Assembly (NCBI GenBank): GCA_008729055.1
Contig: SDUX01000005.1
Span: 980,801 to 1,044,800, forward strand
Direction: 5' to 3'
DNA from: Pyropia haitanensis
Taxonomy: Eukaryota > Rhodophyta > Bangiophyceae > Bangiales > Bangiaceae
Length of the DNA: 64,000 nucleotides
The notes below the pieces were generated by a model. That model ran no database searches and was not told the DNA's origin. It saw only the letters and a list, made by a program, of their open reading frames with translations. Below are positions 1 to 10,619 of the stretch, piece after piece. Position numbers and translations under genes: made by a program. The stretch's first letter is position 1. The number at the start of each line of letters is the position of its first letter.

Positions 1-290
1 TTCAGCTTCTTTTCAAGCGCTGCAGCGTCGCGCGTGACAGCGTAGGTCTTCTCGGCCGCCGGCACGTTGGCAACAAATGCGCCAACCAACTCCTTCCCGG
101 TGCGGCGGGTCTTGTCCCCCGTGCGGCGGCCTCGGAACTCCGTTCAGTGGTCACGAGCTGCCGCAAGCAAAGCCATACGCTCGCCGAGGGTGAAGTTCTT
201 GGCCCGAGAGGTGGTGGGCTTGCCCCCGGCCGACCGCTTGCCGCCGCGCGACTTGGTCTGCGCGGGCGTGCGTGCGCTCGTTATTGTCTC
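1..290 (-). pseudogene. Myb/SANT-like protein fragment, broken by an in-frame TGA, runs off the window edge
   Basis: Reading leftward on the minus strand, one frame gives a clean protein-like sequence with the segments KNFTLGERMALLAAARDH and TEFRGRRTGDKTRRTGKEL, then a charged helix ending LEKKLK at base 1. A TGA at 144-146 separates the two segments, at a place where Trp (TGG) would fit the usual spacing of a Myb-like helix. The composition (balanced E/K/R/A/L, few prolines) differs from the GC-rich noise around it. No ATG is visible at the 5' side, where the frame runs into a 12-G tract at 291-302. The Myb/SANT-like assignment is an inference from the E-x-x-x-L-L...HW..F pattern. It could be a decayed copy of a transposon-associated DNA-binding protein or a gene with one sequencing error. 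The 3' end lies outside the window. Confidence 0.4.
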
Positions 291-670
291 GGGGGGGGGG
301 GGGCAACCGCTTCAGGCCAGGAAGAAAGGGAAGGGGGCAATGAGGAAAGGGGTGGGGGGGGGAAGGGACCGCGGCGCAGGGAACAGACCGGCCGCAAAAG
401 GACGAAAGACAAGGAACGAAAAGCGAAGCGTCACTGGTATTTAATGAGAACAGGGGCACCCACATGGGCGTTGGTAGCTCGTCTAAGGGCGCCGCGCCGC
501 CGGCCCACCAGCACGGACAGATGCAGAGAGAGAGCGCGCGCGCCGTGACCAAGATTGGCGCGCCCCGACTAGGCACGAAAGGGCGGACGCACCGCCAGTC
601 GCTTCCGTTCGTTTTCAAGTGCTGTACAATTCTGTACCAAGTGCTCAACAACTATTTCCCCATGCTCGTC
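291..670. other. Spacer without a recognisable gene
   Basis: This stretch begins with a 12-G run (291-302) and a second G-rich patch near 351-363, then has ordinary mixed sequence. The frames that cross it change composition abruptly and have no family features. I see no RNA gene. Confidence 0.4.
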
Positions 671-2652
671 TTAGATCCTGAGACCTGACTTAAGCAGGCA
701 ACAACTGTGAATCGCCCTCAGGGGGCGCCGTTCAATCGATAGGTGCTCCTTCAATGACAGCGGAGTCCCGCGACTCGCGTTGTCGCCGTCTTGATAGGCC
801 TCTGCCATTTTCTCCAGGTGTTGGCGTGTGCGTGGAGCGCCACGTGCCTTGCTGCCCGCTTGCATGTCACCATACTTGTCGACCAATAGGCCGTTGCGTG
901 CTGTACGGCAGCGCATTGCTGTGCAATACAGGCATGGCATGCGAATGCTGGCGCCCATGTGGCCACACCAGAGAGTGACAAAGCTGTAGTCACCCGTCAG
1001 GATGAGCCGCACGGCGCGGCGTTCCCCTGACACCTCCATCCCGTCCATCTGTAGCGCGTCAATATCTGGGACGTATACGTCAGCCATTCTTGAGAGGGCG
1101 TCGTGGTCATCTTTCTTGGACGGGAAAACGCCATAAAGAATGGTGTTCCCTCGACTGCATGGGTGCTCTTGATTCAAGATAGAGAGGATGGCTTTACATG
1201 AGCTTAGTTGGCCACCCTTGTCAAGCCCAAAAAAGAGCTGGACGTCCCTCACCTTCGGGTCTGGCACAGCCCCCGGGCATTCTTGTCCCTCAAACGCGGA
1301 CACGGCTTCAATCTCCTTGCCGTCGCGTCCACGTGTCGCCCGCTCCAGGAACTCGCCGCTGGCGAGCAGGTCGCCTATCAGCCCTTGCACAGCGGCCCGC
1401 GGCGTGACGAGGAAGGCGCCCGCCCCGTCAGATGTCACCTGGTTCCGTTCCTCAGCTTGGGCCTCGCCGAGGTCACGTCGCAGTACCTCTCGACTAGCTA
1501 GGCCACTGGCCGGCCCACCCAAAAACAGACGGACACGCTGCCAGAGCGTCCGGCTAATGTTGTTGTCCAGGATAAATTGCGTTTGCAGACGAACCGAGGG
1601 AGGCGCCAGGGTGGCCGCAGCAGGGGCAACCACTACGCCACCACTCTGGCGGGCCCGCCGACACAAATCCTCCACAGTTGCCACGAGGAGGCCAGGCTCA
1701 GTCCCCAGCACCCTGCCCACAGCGGCCGCAGCCTCAGCCACCCTTCGCCGCTTTTGGCGTGGGCCCGCCTTCGCCTTGCGGGGGATGGTCTCGCGCTGGT
1801 AGATGCGAACACTTCCGTTGCCAAAAGTGACCTTGATGGTCCCCGGCCGCGTGGCAGCCAAGTAGTCGTTCAAAAGTGTGGCTGCCACGCGCCCATTCCC
1901 AACCAGTGCGACGGTCACCCGTCGGTCGGCCTTGCCAACTGGACCGTCTCGGAGGGGTTCCTCGCCCGAGTCGGAGGCTCTGACCGTCCCGCTCACTCGC
2001 GCCGCACGGTCGGCCGGGGCACGCCATGGCAGTGGCGCCACGTCAACACCAGGCACCCACACTGTCTCCAGTGAAGGGGGCGGTGGCACATGGCAGCCAG
2101 GAAGGCGTGCGGTCTCAAGCGCCTGGCGCCCACCGCTGGGCCTGTCCTGGGCACCGAACGCCGCCCTCTTGCGGGCCCTCAGGTAGCAAACTGAGCAGGT
2201 GCCGGTGGGCACTCCGCGACTGTCCGCCGGCCCTGAAACGGCGCACTTGCGTAACGGCGCGGCGGCCAGGAGTGCCACAGCCGGTCCCTCAATGTTGACG
2301 CCCGACGTCACCGCCTGCCGCCACAGGCGACCGGCCTGACTGTCTCGCACGAATGAAGACGCGCATGCGGAGCAGACAAAAGCCAGGGGTGTACCTGGTA
2401 AGGCTTTATCAATCAGAAGAGAGGCTTGAGAACTGGACCAATCAATCATGGGTCGTGGGAACCAAAGGCGAACAAAGCTCCACAGCGAAAAAATGAGTAA
2501 GGATTCCCGGGTTTCCAAGACGGCAGGGAGGGTCAGGAAGCCATCCTGCTCCCACTCAAAGAGGCAGTTGTCCAAGAATCGCGACGCGCGGGACGGTTTG
2601 CGGGTCTCAAAAGAACGTACAGGTCGGGCCCATGTTGCAAGTCATCCGTCAT
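671..2652 (-). CDS. Transposon-like hypothetical protein with a GDY/GH-GAS/PCLYC motif block
   Basis: The frame is open from about 2641 down to a stop at 671 (634 codons from a TTG at 2573-2575). The C-terminal third carries a recognisable block: FFGLDKGG, NTILYGVFPSKKDDHD, a basic-hydrophobic strand RLILTGDYSF, then WCGHMGASIRMPCLYC. Proteins with this DKGG...GVFP...TGDY...GH-G...PCLYC order occur as repeated, probably transposon-encoded, families in algae and some animals; I cannot name one safely. No ATG lies between the upstream stop (2642-2644) and the TTG, so the visible start is not credible. In the next frame an ATG at 2652 opens MTDDLQHGPDLYVL, which would join this frame if one T were added to the T4 run near 2610. 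The gene is therefore probably frameshifted, or the assembly has lost one base. The middle part (residues about 90-300) is Ala/Arg/Pro-rich and less convincing. Confidence 0.5.
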
Positions 2653-3429
2653 GGCCTCAACTGGCGTTCTCGTCCCTGCGTGGGGCACAGGGATGCAATG
2701 GATGTTGGATGGGGGGCTTGCCGGAGCGTGGTGGTTGGACGGCATGGGCGATGGGAACGCGCAGGGCGTCAGCAGACGCTGGCGAGGTGCGGCAGTGTCG
2801 GGCTTCACGACGACGACGACCGCGCACAGATGCCATCTGTTTTGGAAAAAGTCGACAGTCCACCGATCGTGGCACTGTAATGGACAAATACGGCAAGACC
2901 GCCCTTAACTGGGCGTGAACGCGGTCTGCGAACGGGCCTCAAGCACACAATGCAAGGCAAGCAAACAACGGAGCGCAAGGATTCAGCAACGATCGCCATC
3001 GCGGCCGAAGTGTGCCGGACAGACTGACATCAATTGATGGTGTCACGTAAATGGCTTTATCATATTCCGTCACACTTACAACCGGAGCATGTCACTTTAA
3101 ATCGAAGGATGGAGCCCGGGTGGCAGAACTGACTACAGCAACATTGACATGTGGGTCCGTCAGGAATGATCCGCTGATGATCGATTAGACAGCCAGGATG
3201 GCACGGCCGCGTCGGACAGCAACGACACGTCAGGTCGCGCGACGCTGACGCCAGCGCCAGCAGTCAGGAATTCACAAGATGGGCTTTGACCGATGGACAC
3301 GCCATGAGGCATATGCAATGTTGTGGCCGATTCAATGAGAGTTGTAGTTCACTGACAGACGTGCGCTTGGCGCGTTCATTGGTGAGGCGCACGGCGGCGC
3401 GGCGACTGCGACAGCTTTCCTCCTGGCCT
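2653..3429. other. Spacer without a gene
   Basis: This is mixed-composition DNA, less GC-rich than most of the window, including an AT-richer patch near 3040-3110. Only short overlapping frames are present, none with family features. The part next to 2653 may hold the 5' end or promoter of the minus-strand transposon-like frame. Confidence 0.35.
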
Positions 3430-3590
3430 GGCTCCCACCCACCGCCGGCCCGACTCCCACCCACCGCCGCTGGTTCCCACCCACCGCCGGCCCGGCTCCC
3501 ACCTACCGCCGGGACAGCACCCGCTCACCGCCGGCACGGCTCCCACCCACCGCCGCCGCCGACCCGGCGCCTACCCACCGCCGGCCCATG
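3430..3590 (+). repeat. Small GC-rich minisatellite (about 22-24 bp unit)
   Basis: The sequence GGCTCCCACCCACCGCCGGC recurs in degenerate tandem copies, with interruptions such as GGTTCC and a short CCG run. In the plus frame it reads as a His/Pro/Arg-rich repeat, but the copies differ by indels, so I take it as non-coding. Confidence 0.7.
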
Positions 3591-5653
3591 GTGGCTTCTA
3601 CTTTTGGCGCGAGTCGATACGGCAGCCTGGGCTACCGCCGTCGTCGCTGCGTCCGCCTCAGCCGTTGACGGCGTGGCCGCCGCGGTCGCTGCCGCCGTCG
3701 CGGATGCAGATAATAGCCTCTGCCAGTTGGCCGCCGCGGCGGCCGCCGGGGTTGTCCGCCTCGCCGCGACGCGGGCGACAGCGGTGGCAACGCTGCGGCG
3801 AGCAACTGATGGACGGCGGGCGCTGGTGAGGAAGGCTGTGAGGGCGGCTGCCGTGGCGGTCGTGACGCGACAGCGGGCTGGGGTGGGAGAGGCAGAGGCC
3901 GACGCGTGCGAGCGGCGTACGCTGGACGCCGGAGGGCTGCGGGTGGAGTGCGGGAGAGGGGGGGCGAGGGGGAAGGCCGTGTGCGCTCGGTGTTGGTGCC
4001 GCGTGAGGGAATTTTCGATGTGTCTGTTGTTTGGTTTTATCTGTGTCTGCCCCCGCCGGATACGACCGCCACCTCCCCCCGCCACCCGGCGGAGAGGCGG
4101 CGGCCGCAATGGCGGCCACGGCGCGACGACCGCGGCGACCAGCTGCGGGCAAGTGGCTGTCGCCGCGGCGGCCGACGCGCCCGCAGCGGCGCCTAGCGGG
4201 CCACGCAGCAGGTGCGGCAAGTCGGCGAGCGGCCAACACTCCCCACCTTGCCCACCCTCGCCCCCACCGCCACCCCCCCCGCCACTACCCCCGGCCAAAG
4301 CAAGACAGGGGCGCCTGCTGGTGTGATTCTGACGCACGCCCGGTTCTTCCCCGCAGGTCCTGCAGTCTTGTAGCTTTTGTTTCCTCTCTGTCGTCGCGGT
4401 CACCCTGAGCCGCTCAGTGGTGAGCCTCGGGTGCGGCCGCTACCCCGTTTACGAACCAGCACGCGTTTCGTATCGGTGGTGTGTTGACAAGGTGTCGGCA
4501 TGGCGGTTGCGAGGTGTCGCCGCAAAGTCGGATCCCTGACCATCTACGCATCCATCCATGGATACAGCTATCGGTACGTATTTTAGTGCGACGCAATCCT
4601 CTTCCATGATCGGGCGGGGGTGGAGAGACGACGGTGCTGCTACCGGATCTGTTTACGTTTTTACAATGGCGCCTCCGCTCATGCGGTGCGTTTGGCAGCG
4701 GACACCCTTGATGGCTGACCCTTGCATTGCTGCTTGCCGTTGGATGGGCGCTAAGTGACTCACTGTACAGGTTGCTGCTGGGTGATGCGCCGGCCCACCT
4801 CGCTACTGTCGTCGTGACCCCCCGCGTCGTGCCAGCACCTGCCACTGTGGTCCTCGGCTGTTGCTACGTGCACTTTTCCTCGTCATCGCGCGGGGCGACG
4901 ACCGTCTGCCGGCGAGCCGCGAGCACCAGAGGCGCTGACGGCATGCCCGTCGCGGCCGCCCCCGCGGCGTACCTCCGGGCGGGGCGCTCAGAACGACACC
5001 CCCAACCTCGCCTCGCGTCTGCCCTTTGACGGGCACTTTCCACGCGACAACGGTGGTGGTGGCCGCAAAGGCGGCATGTCTTGTAAGAGGATTCACCCGC
5101 GCGCGGGACGTCGCCGCGCAAGCGAGCGCGCGCCATCGGGGCAGCGACAGTGGTGGCGCACCCAGCCGAGGCATCGCGGCGTGCGTACACCTAGCGGTCG
5201 GGCCAGCCCTGCAACCTCGTAAGGGCACTGAGGGGCGGTGTCAACCCACCGACGGTGGCGTTCCGCATCATATCGACGCGTACGTACCTGTCTGGCCTGT
5301 TCTATAGTGGAGGAAGCTCTGGGCAGGAGCGTTGCAGGGTGCCCTGTGGGCCTGCGATACCACAGCGTGTGCCCCTGCCGCGGGACGCCATGGTGACTGG
5401 CCAGGCACTCAGCCGTAGCGTCGCGGCGCGTGGGGATTTAAGGAGGGGACACACCTTCGTTCTGCGTGCCCAACGGTGGTCGGCCACCGTCTGGGGGGCG
5501 ATTGTGGGCGGCGCCTCGACTACACAACGGTAGCGCCTCTGTGTGTTGTTGGAGGCAATCCCTGCCGCCGCACCCACCCACTCCCTCTGCCGCCACGGCA
5601 GCGGAGCCTGGCGCACCACCCCGTCTGCCACGTGCGCGGTGGGACTGGTCACC
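3591..5653. other. GC-rich spacer upstream of the metalloprotease
   Basis: Frames overlap on both strands and consist of Ala, Arg, Pro and Gly runs, which is expected noise at this composition. The last kilobase must hold the promoter of the metalloprotease. I see no clear TATA element; ATTTAAGGAGG near 5436 is the most AT-rich patch within 250 bases of the start. Confidence 0.4.
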
Positions 5654-8443
5654 ATGGCAGTCCTGTCGTCTGCAGGTGCCTCGGTGTCGCCATCGACGCA
5701 CCCGTTCCGCTTTGCTATGGTAGCTGCTGTGGCAGGCGCCCTGATCGGTGCCGCTGGGCCCGGCTTATTGACGTCGGTCTTCTCGGCTGGCACGCGTGGC
5801 AACCGTGGCGGCGGCTGGCTGCAGCCGGCTGCTCGAAGCGCCGTTGTAGCCCGTGATGTCCTGCTGCACGCGGTCGACCATGAGGCCGCCGTCGCGGTCA
5901 ACGAGTCGGCGGACGCGGCGACCGTCCAGCTGATCAAGGAGCTGCAAGCAAACCACCTCAGCTCGATGCCCCCGCTGCCTGTGGGTCACCTGTTTGACCA
6001 CCACTCCGGCTACTTTACGGTGCACGCGGGCAAGGGCCTTGCTTCTGGCAGGGTGCTGATGGAAGTGCCCAAGAAGTTGCTGGAAACGCCGTTCATGATC
6101 CTGGCGGTGGTCACGGCGGGCAATGCGGAACGTCAATTGACGGGCAACCCGGCCAACAACGTGTGGAAGACCGTCTTTGCGTTCCGCAAGAGCGAAGGCC
6201 GCCACGATTCCCTGGACCTGTACCGCCCGCTGTTTGACCTGCGGACTGAGCAGGCCAACTCGTCGATGGCCACCTCCCTCCGCGAGGGGTACTTCCCCGG
6301 CTGGGTGCGGAGCTTTCCGGTGCGCTCCATCCGCGACTCGTACCTGCTGGACGCGACGCCGTGGGTGGGGCACGGCTTGGACATTGTCACGGACAATGAC
6401 GGGCGGCGTCGTGGCTCCTGGCAGCAGAGCCACCGCTTTATTACCGCCACGGCCTACCCGCGCAATGTCGAGTTGGACGTGCAGATGCGGCTGCGGAGCA
6501 TGGAGGGCTTGGGCAAAAGTCGGGTGTCGCCGGAGAACGTGTTTGCCTCGACGGTGCGCTACAGTATCCTTGCTCTCCCGGACAAGCCCATGGAGACTCG
6601 CGCAGCGGACAGCCGCGTCGGATACTTTGGGACCAGCTTCATCTCCGCGGATGACACGGACGGCGGGACGCTCAAGCGCACGTTGATCAACCGGTGGGAC
6701 CTGGCCAAAGGGCCCATCACCTTTTACATTGACCCGACTGTGCCGGTTGAATGGCGGGCGACCATCAAGCGCGGGGTGGAGGAGTGGGACAAGGCGTTTG
6801 CGCGGGCCGGCCGCCCTGGCTCCATCCTAGCCGTCTTGCCTGGCGACAAGGAGTGGCCGGCCGACTATTCGTTGGGGGACGCGCGGTATAGTGCGATTAC
6901 ATGGGCGCCCAGGCTGGGCGTTGCCTACGCCATGGGACCGTCGGAGGCGGACCCCCGTACGGGGGAGATTGTGAAGGGGAGTGTCATGCTCACCGCCAAC
7001 TTTGTGCAATTCGTCGCGTCGAACGTCAATGAGGCCTTTTCGCCTATCGCCGAGGGCATCGTCGCTGGCAATGTGACCCGTCAGTCGATGGAGTCCGAGA
7101 AGATGCAGATGCGTGCTCGGTCGCTGAGGATGCTAGGCGCCCTGGTGGTGGCAGAGGCCGACCAAGTTGACGCTGTCTCCCGCCCGGGGGTCGGGTTGCT
7201 GGCGGATAAGGCTAGGAGGCTCGTGGGCGCCATGGGCGCGCCGGCTGCCGGTGTACTGGCCGAGGTGCTCGAGCAGACAGTGCTGGAGCTGGTGATGCAT
7301 GAGGTCGGTCACGTTCTCGGCCTCCGCCACAACTTCCGCGCGTCCTCGAGCGTGCCGTTCGCCAAGCTATCGGACAAGGCCTGGGTGCGGGCCAACGGAG
7401 CTTCTTCCAGCGTGATGGATTATCTCCCTACCTTTGTGCGGGAGAATCCTGCGGACCAGGCCTTCTACGCCTCTCCCACCATTGGGGCGTACGACTATGC
7501 TGCGATTCGGTACGGTTACGGCGACTTCCAGTCGGATGCTGAGCGCCTTGCTTTTGCGCAGTCAGTCGCGAAGAATGCCCCTTTCGCCACTGACGATGAC
7601 GGTGCGGACCCGTTTGGGGCTGACCCCCTGACGAACTACGGGGACATCAGCGACTCCCCGCTGGACTACTACGCTGAGACGATCGCGGTGTCGCGCAAGG
7701 TCATGCGCATCTCCAAGGCGTCTACGGCCAAGACTGCTGGCGCGTCGTGGCTGGACTTTAGCACCATCGTTATGGATGCCATGTGGTCCAGCACAATCTC
7801 CTTGGCGTACGTGACCAAGTTCATTGGCGGCCGCACGCCGTCACGGATGGCCAGCTCGAACTCGTCGTCTCTGCCCGTCACACTGGTGGACGCGGCGACC
7901 GAGAAGCGGGCTCTGGCAATGTTGCTGCGGGAGCTCAACCCCCGGGACGGGCTGCTGGGGTCGCCAACGGTGAAGGAATACGCCTCTTACATGGTGTCCC
8001 GTCAGTGCTATGGCGGCAGGAGCGGCGGGCCGACCGAGCAGTGCCTGGGCGTGCAGATGACGCGCCTCGCCTCCTGGATTGTCGGCTTTCGATCGGTCAC
8101 CCTGCGCCTGCTCTTGTACCCCACACGGCTGAGCGCGCTAGCCGAACTTGCCGTCACTGCCGGCGACCGCGCCGGCCGCTTGACCGTCACGGAGGTGCTG
8201 CGGGGCGTGACGGACACGCTGTTTGGCGGTCGCGGCCCGGCCGACGACGTGCAGCGCGTCGCGGAGGCGCAGTGGGTCGGGCTGCTTCTCGAGTCGGTGG
8301 GGGAACGCAACGCACACTCCACGCAGACTGTGGCGGAGATGATGGGCGAGCTCACCCGCATCCACGCCATGGTCAGCGACAGCGCCGGCGGGGACCCGCA
8401 CCGGGTGGGCCTGTCGGTGATGACCCGCGAGTTCAAGGCCTGA
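5654..8443 (+). CDS. EcxA/DUF5117-type zinc metalloprotease
   Basis: The product is a 929-residue metallopeptidase. The catalytic site is HEVGHVLGLRH at residues 549-559, a metzincin-type HExxHxxGxxH with the three zinc-binding histidines at 549, 553 and 559. A Met-turn SVMDY follows at about 586-590. Earlier landmarks of the family are PITFYIDPTVP (about 353), DARYSAITWAP and DPRTGEI (about 433), the order seen in proteins with the DUF5117 and EcxA zinc-binding domains. I start at ATG 5654 because ACCATGGC is an excellent eukaryotic start context; the open frame begins further upstream only at a GTG. Residues about 20-45 are hydrophobic and small-residue rich, suggesting a secretory signal or membrane anchor, so it probably acts outside the cytosol. 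The gene has no visible intron. The family is mainly bacterial, so horizontal acquisition is likely. The substrate is unknown. Confidence 0.9.
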   Translation: MAVLSSAGASVSPSTHPFRFAMVAAVAGALIGAAGPGLLTSVFSAGTRGNRGGGWLQPAARSAVVARDVLLHAVDHEAAVAVNESADAATVQLIKELQANHLSSMPPLPVGHLFDHHSGYFTVHAGKGLASGRVLMEVPKKLLETPFMILAVVTAGNAERQLTGNPANNVWKTVFAFRKSEGRHDSLDLYRPLFDLRTEQANSSMATSLREGYFPGWVRSFPVRSIRDSYLLDATPWVGHGLDIVTDNDGRRRGSWQQSHRFITATAYPRNVELDVQMRLRSMEGLGKSRVSPENVFASTVRYSILALPDKPMETRAADSRVGYFGTSFISADDTDGGTLKRTLINRWDLAKGPITFYIDPTVPVEWRATIKRGVEEWDKAFARAGRPGSILAVLPGDKEWPADYSLGDARYSAITWAPRLGVAYAMGPSEADPRTGEIVKGSVMLTANFVQFVASNVNEAFSPIAEGIVAGNVTRQSMESEKMQMRARSLRMLGALVVAEADQVDAVSRPGVGLLADKARRLVGAMGAPAAGVLAEVLEQTVLELVMHEVGHVLGLRHNFRASSSVPFAKLSDKAWVRANGASSSVMDYLPTFVRENPADQAFYASPTIGAYDYAAIRYGYGDFQSDAERLAFAQSVAKNAPFATDDDGADPFGADPLTNYGDISDSPLDYYAETIAVSRKVMRISKASTAKTAGASWLDFSTIVMDAMWSSTISLAYVTKFIGGRTPSRMASSNSSSLPVTLVDAATEKRALAMLLRELNPRDGLLGSPTVKEYASYMVSRQCYGGRSGGPTEQCLGVQMTRLASWIVGFRSVTLRLLLYPTRLSALAELAVTAGDRAGRLTVTEVLRGVTDTLFGGRGPADDVQRVAEAQWVGLLLESVGERNAHSTQTVAEMMGELTRIHAMVSDSAGGDPHRVGLSVMTREFKA

Positions 8444-10619
8444 GGGCGAGGGCGCGCGTGCCACCACTCGGGGGTGCCGTCTGTTGTTTTCGTTTGTTCT
8501 GTGCTTGCGCACCCACCCCGCGGCCACGGCCGCGTGCGTGCGTGCGGTGGGTGGCCGCCGTGTTTTCTCGCCGGCGGCCAGCTCCGTACCGTTGGACTGC
8601 TTGCCGCCGGCGTCCAGCGCGACCCTTTTTCCTCCACGTCTGTCTTGGCTTTGCTTACGCTCCCCGCGCGCAGGGACCCAGGCCCGTCGCGCATGCACCA
8701 GCTATTGGTCGCCGCATCCAAAGACGGGCCGGCTTGTCGAGTGTCTATGTATCCTCACGCCCGCCATCAGCCATCCTGGCGCTTCTTTGGCGCCGTCGGC
8801 GGCCCCGGGGGGCGCGTGCTTTCGGTGGGTAGGGGTGAGGGTAAGGGCGGCGGCGTCGCCCGGGCGGGGGGTGACAGGGGAGGGGGCAGCGCCGTTCCGG
8901 GTGCCATGCTTGTCTACAGACATCTTCCCGCGGCGGTTGCTGTGTCTGGTAAGCCACACCGTGCATTCCTTGGTCTGGGCGGGGGTGGGTAGGACAGTGC
9001 CTCAAGGCTGAAGAAACATGTGCCAGCGAGCAGCCCCCGGGTCGCCCATGATCACCCCAGCCTCCTGAGAACAAGACCCGATGCGTGGCTTCCCTCTGAC
9101 GATCCCCCGCCACACTTCCCCCCCCCCGCGGCACACCCCCCCCGTGGTACACATACAGCGCGACAAAGTCCACCTGCCCCCGTCGCAGCCGCCACACGTC
9201 CGCAACGGCGGCGTAGAACGAGCGCGGGCGCCTCCCCCTCCCCGGCGGCGCCGACCCGCGCCGCCGCCACCGCGGGCGCCGCCGCCCACGCGGCGGCCGA
9301 CGAGAGCGTCGCGACGCGTGCGGCGGCGGGCGGCTCGAGCGGCGGCTCGCCGCCGAGCGCGCCCACCGGCGGTGCGCCGCCGCCCGCACCTCCCGTCCCC
9401 GACCGGCGGCCGCGGCGGGTGCGCGCCGCCCGCCGTTGCCGTCGCGGCGGCGCACGGGGATGGCGGCGGGTGGCGGCCGAGACCACCGCCGCCGCGTCGG
9501 CGCCGTCGGCCGCCCGCTACGACCGCCGCACCCGCCGCGTCGGCGCCGTCGGCCGCGGGCCGCGGTACGGCCACGCCCGCCTCGGCGGCGGCAGCCCAGC
9601 CGCGTCACCGCCGCCGCGCGACCGCGGAGAGCGGTTCGGCGGCCGCGACGCGGGCGGTGCGGGCGTCGGGGGCGCCCGTGGCGGCGACGGGGAGCGTGCC
9701 CACCACCCCCCCCCCCCCCCCCCCCCCCCCACCCCGCGGCCGCCCCGCCACAGCACTGTCGCGACGGCGCGGCACCGCACGCCACCGGCTCCCCCGTCGG
9801 CCGCGCCGAGCAGCAGCGCCCGCCAGCCGCGTACGACGGGCCGCCGCATGCCCGCGACGGCGACGCCGCGGCCCGCCACAACGACGAGGCAGCCGACGCG
9901 GACTGTCGCACCATGGGCCATGTGCGCCGCCACCGCCGTCGCGCCCGCGCCGCCGTCGCCTCAGGCTTCATAACGCGCGCCGGAGTAGCGACGCGGGCGG
10001 CGGCGATGAGCTGCTCCCGTGACGCGCCGCAGCCGCCGCCGCCGGCGCACGACGTAAGCGCCGCGACCGCCCGCGGCGCCGACCCGGCACCGCCGCCCAC
10101 CACCGCTGAGCCGGCGGGCGCCCGCGGCAGCAGCGCGGTGAGGGTGTAGAGCCTGGCGGGCTCCACGCCGACGCCAGACCGCCCAAACGAGTCGACGACC
10201 CGCCCAATGCACGAGCCGACCAGCTGCAACAGGTCCACATCGGCCGCCGCCGCCGCCGCCGCCGCCGCCACCGCCGTCGCCGCCGCCGTCACCGCCGTTG
10301 CAGCCGCCGCGCTGCCGTTAGGGGAGCCGACCCCCCCCCCCCCCCCCCGCCGCCGTGGCATCTGCTGCCGCCGCCAGCGGCAGACGCCAGCGTACCGGGA
10401 GGCCCACGGGCGTGGCCGCGATCCCGCGCGACGCCGGGCCGACGCACAGCGCGGACGGCGATGGGGCCACACACAGGGGCGGCCGCCGCCGCCGCTGGCC
10501 GCCGCCGCCGCCGCCGCCGCGACCCGCACAGCGGAGCGGTGCTCCCCTTGCGGGGCGAGCGCGATGCGCGTGCGGCGGACGTCACGAGCCGACCGCCGCC
10601 AACGGCGACGTCAATTGCA
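8444..10619. other. GC-rich, gene-poor region with homopolymer C tracts
   Basis: After the metalloprotease stop there is about 0.6 kb of mixed 3' sequence, then increasingly extreme GC-rich DNA. Long frames are open on both strands at once (a 594-codon minus frame from 10529 to 8745 and 317- and 313-codon plus frames), which argues against any one being a gene. The minus stretch near 10,240-10,000 (DVDLLQLVGSCIGRVVDSFG) is the only patch with balanced composition and could be an exon remnant. Runs of 25 C (9706-9730) and 18 C (10331-10348) interrupt the region. Confidence 0.5.
9706..9730 (+). repeat. 25-base poly-C tract
   Basis: This is an uninterrupted C run in GC-rich DNA. It changes the reading frame of every overlapping ORF if its length is wrong or variable, and it can form G-quadruplexes on the minus strand. 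Confidence 0.9.

Noticed and set aside
8745..10529. 594-codon minus-strand ORF
   Set aside because: Plus frames over the same bases are equally long; it starts and ends in Arg/Gly/Ala noise and crosses a 25-C run. Only a short inner patch looks protein-like.
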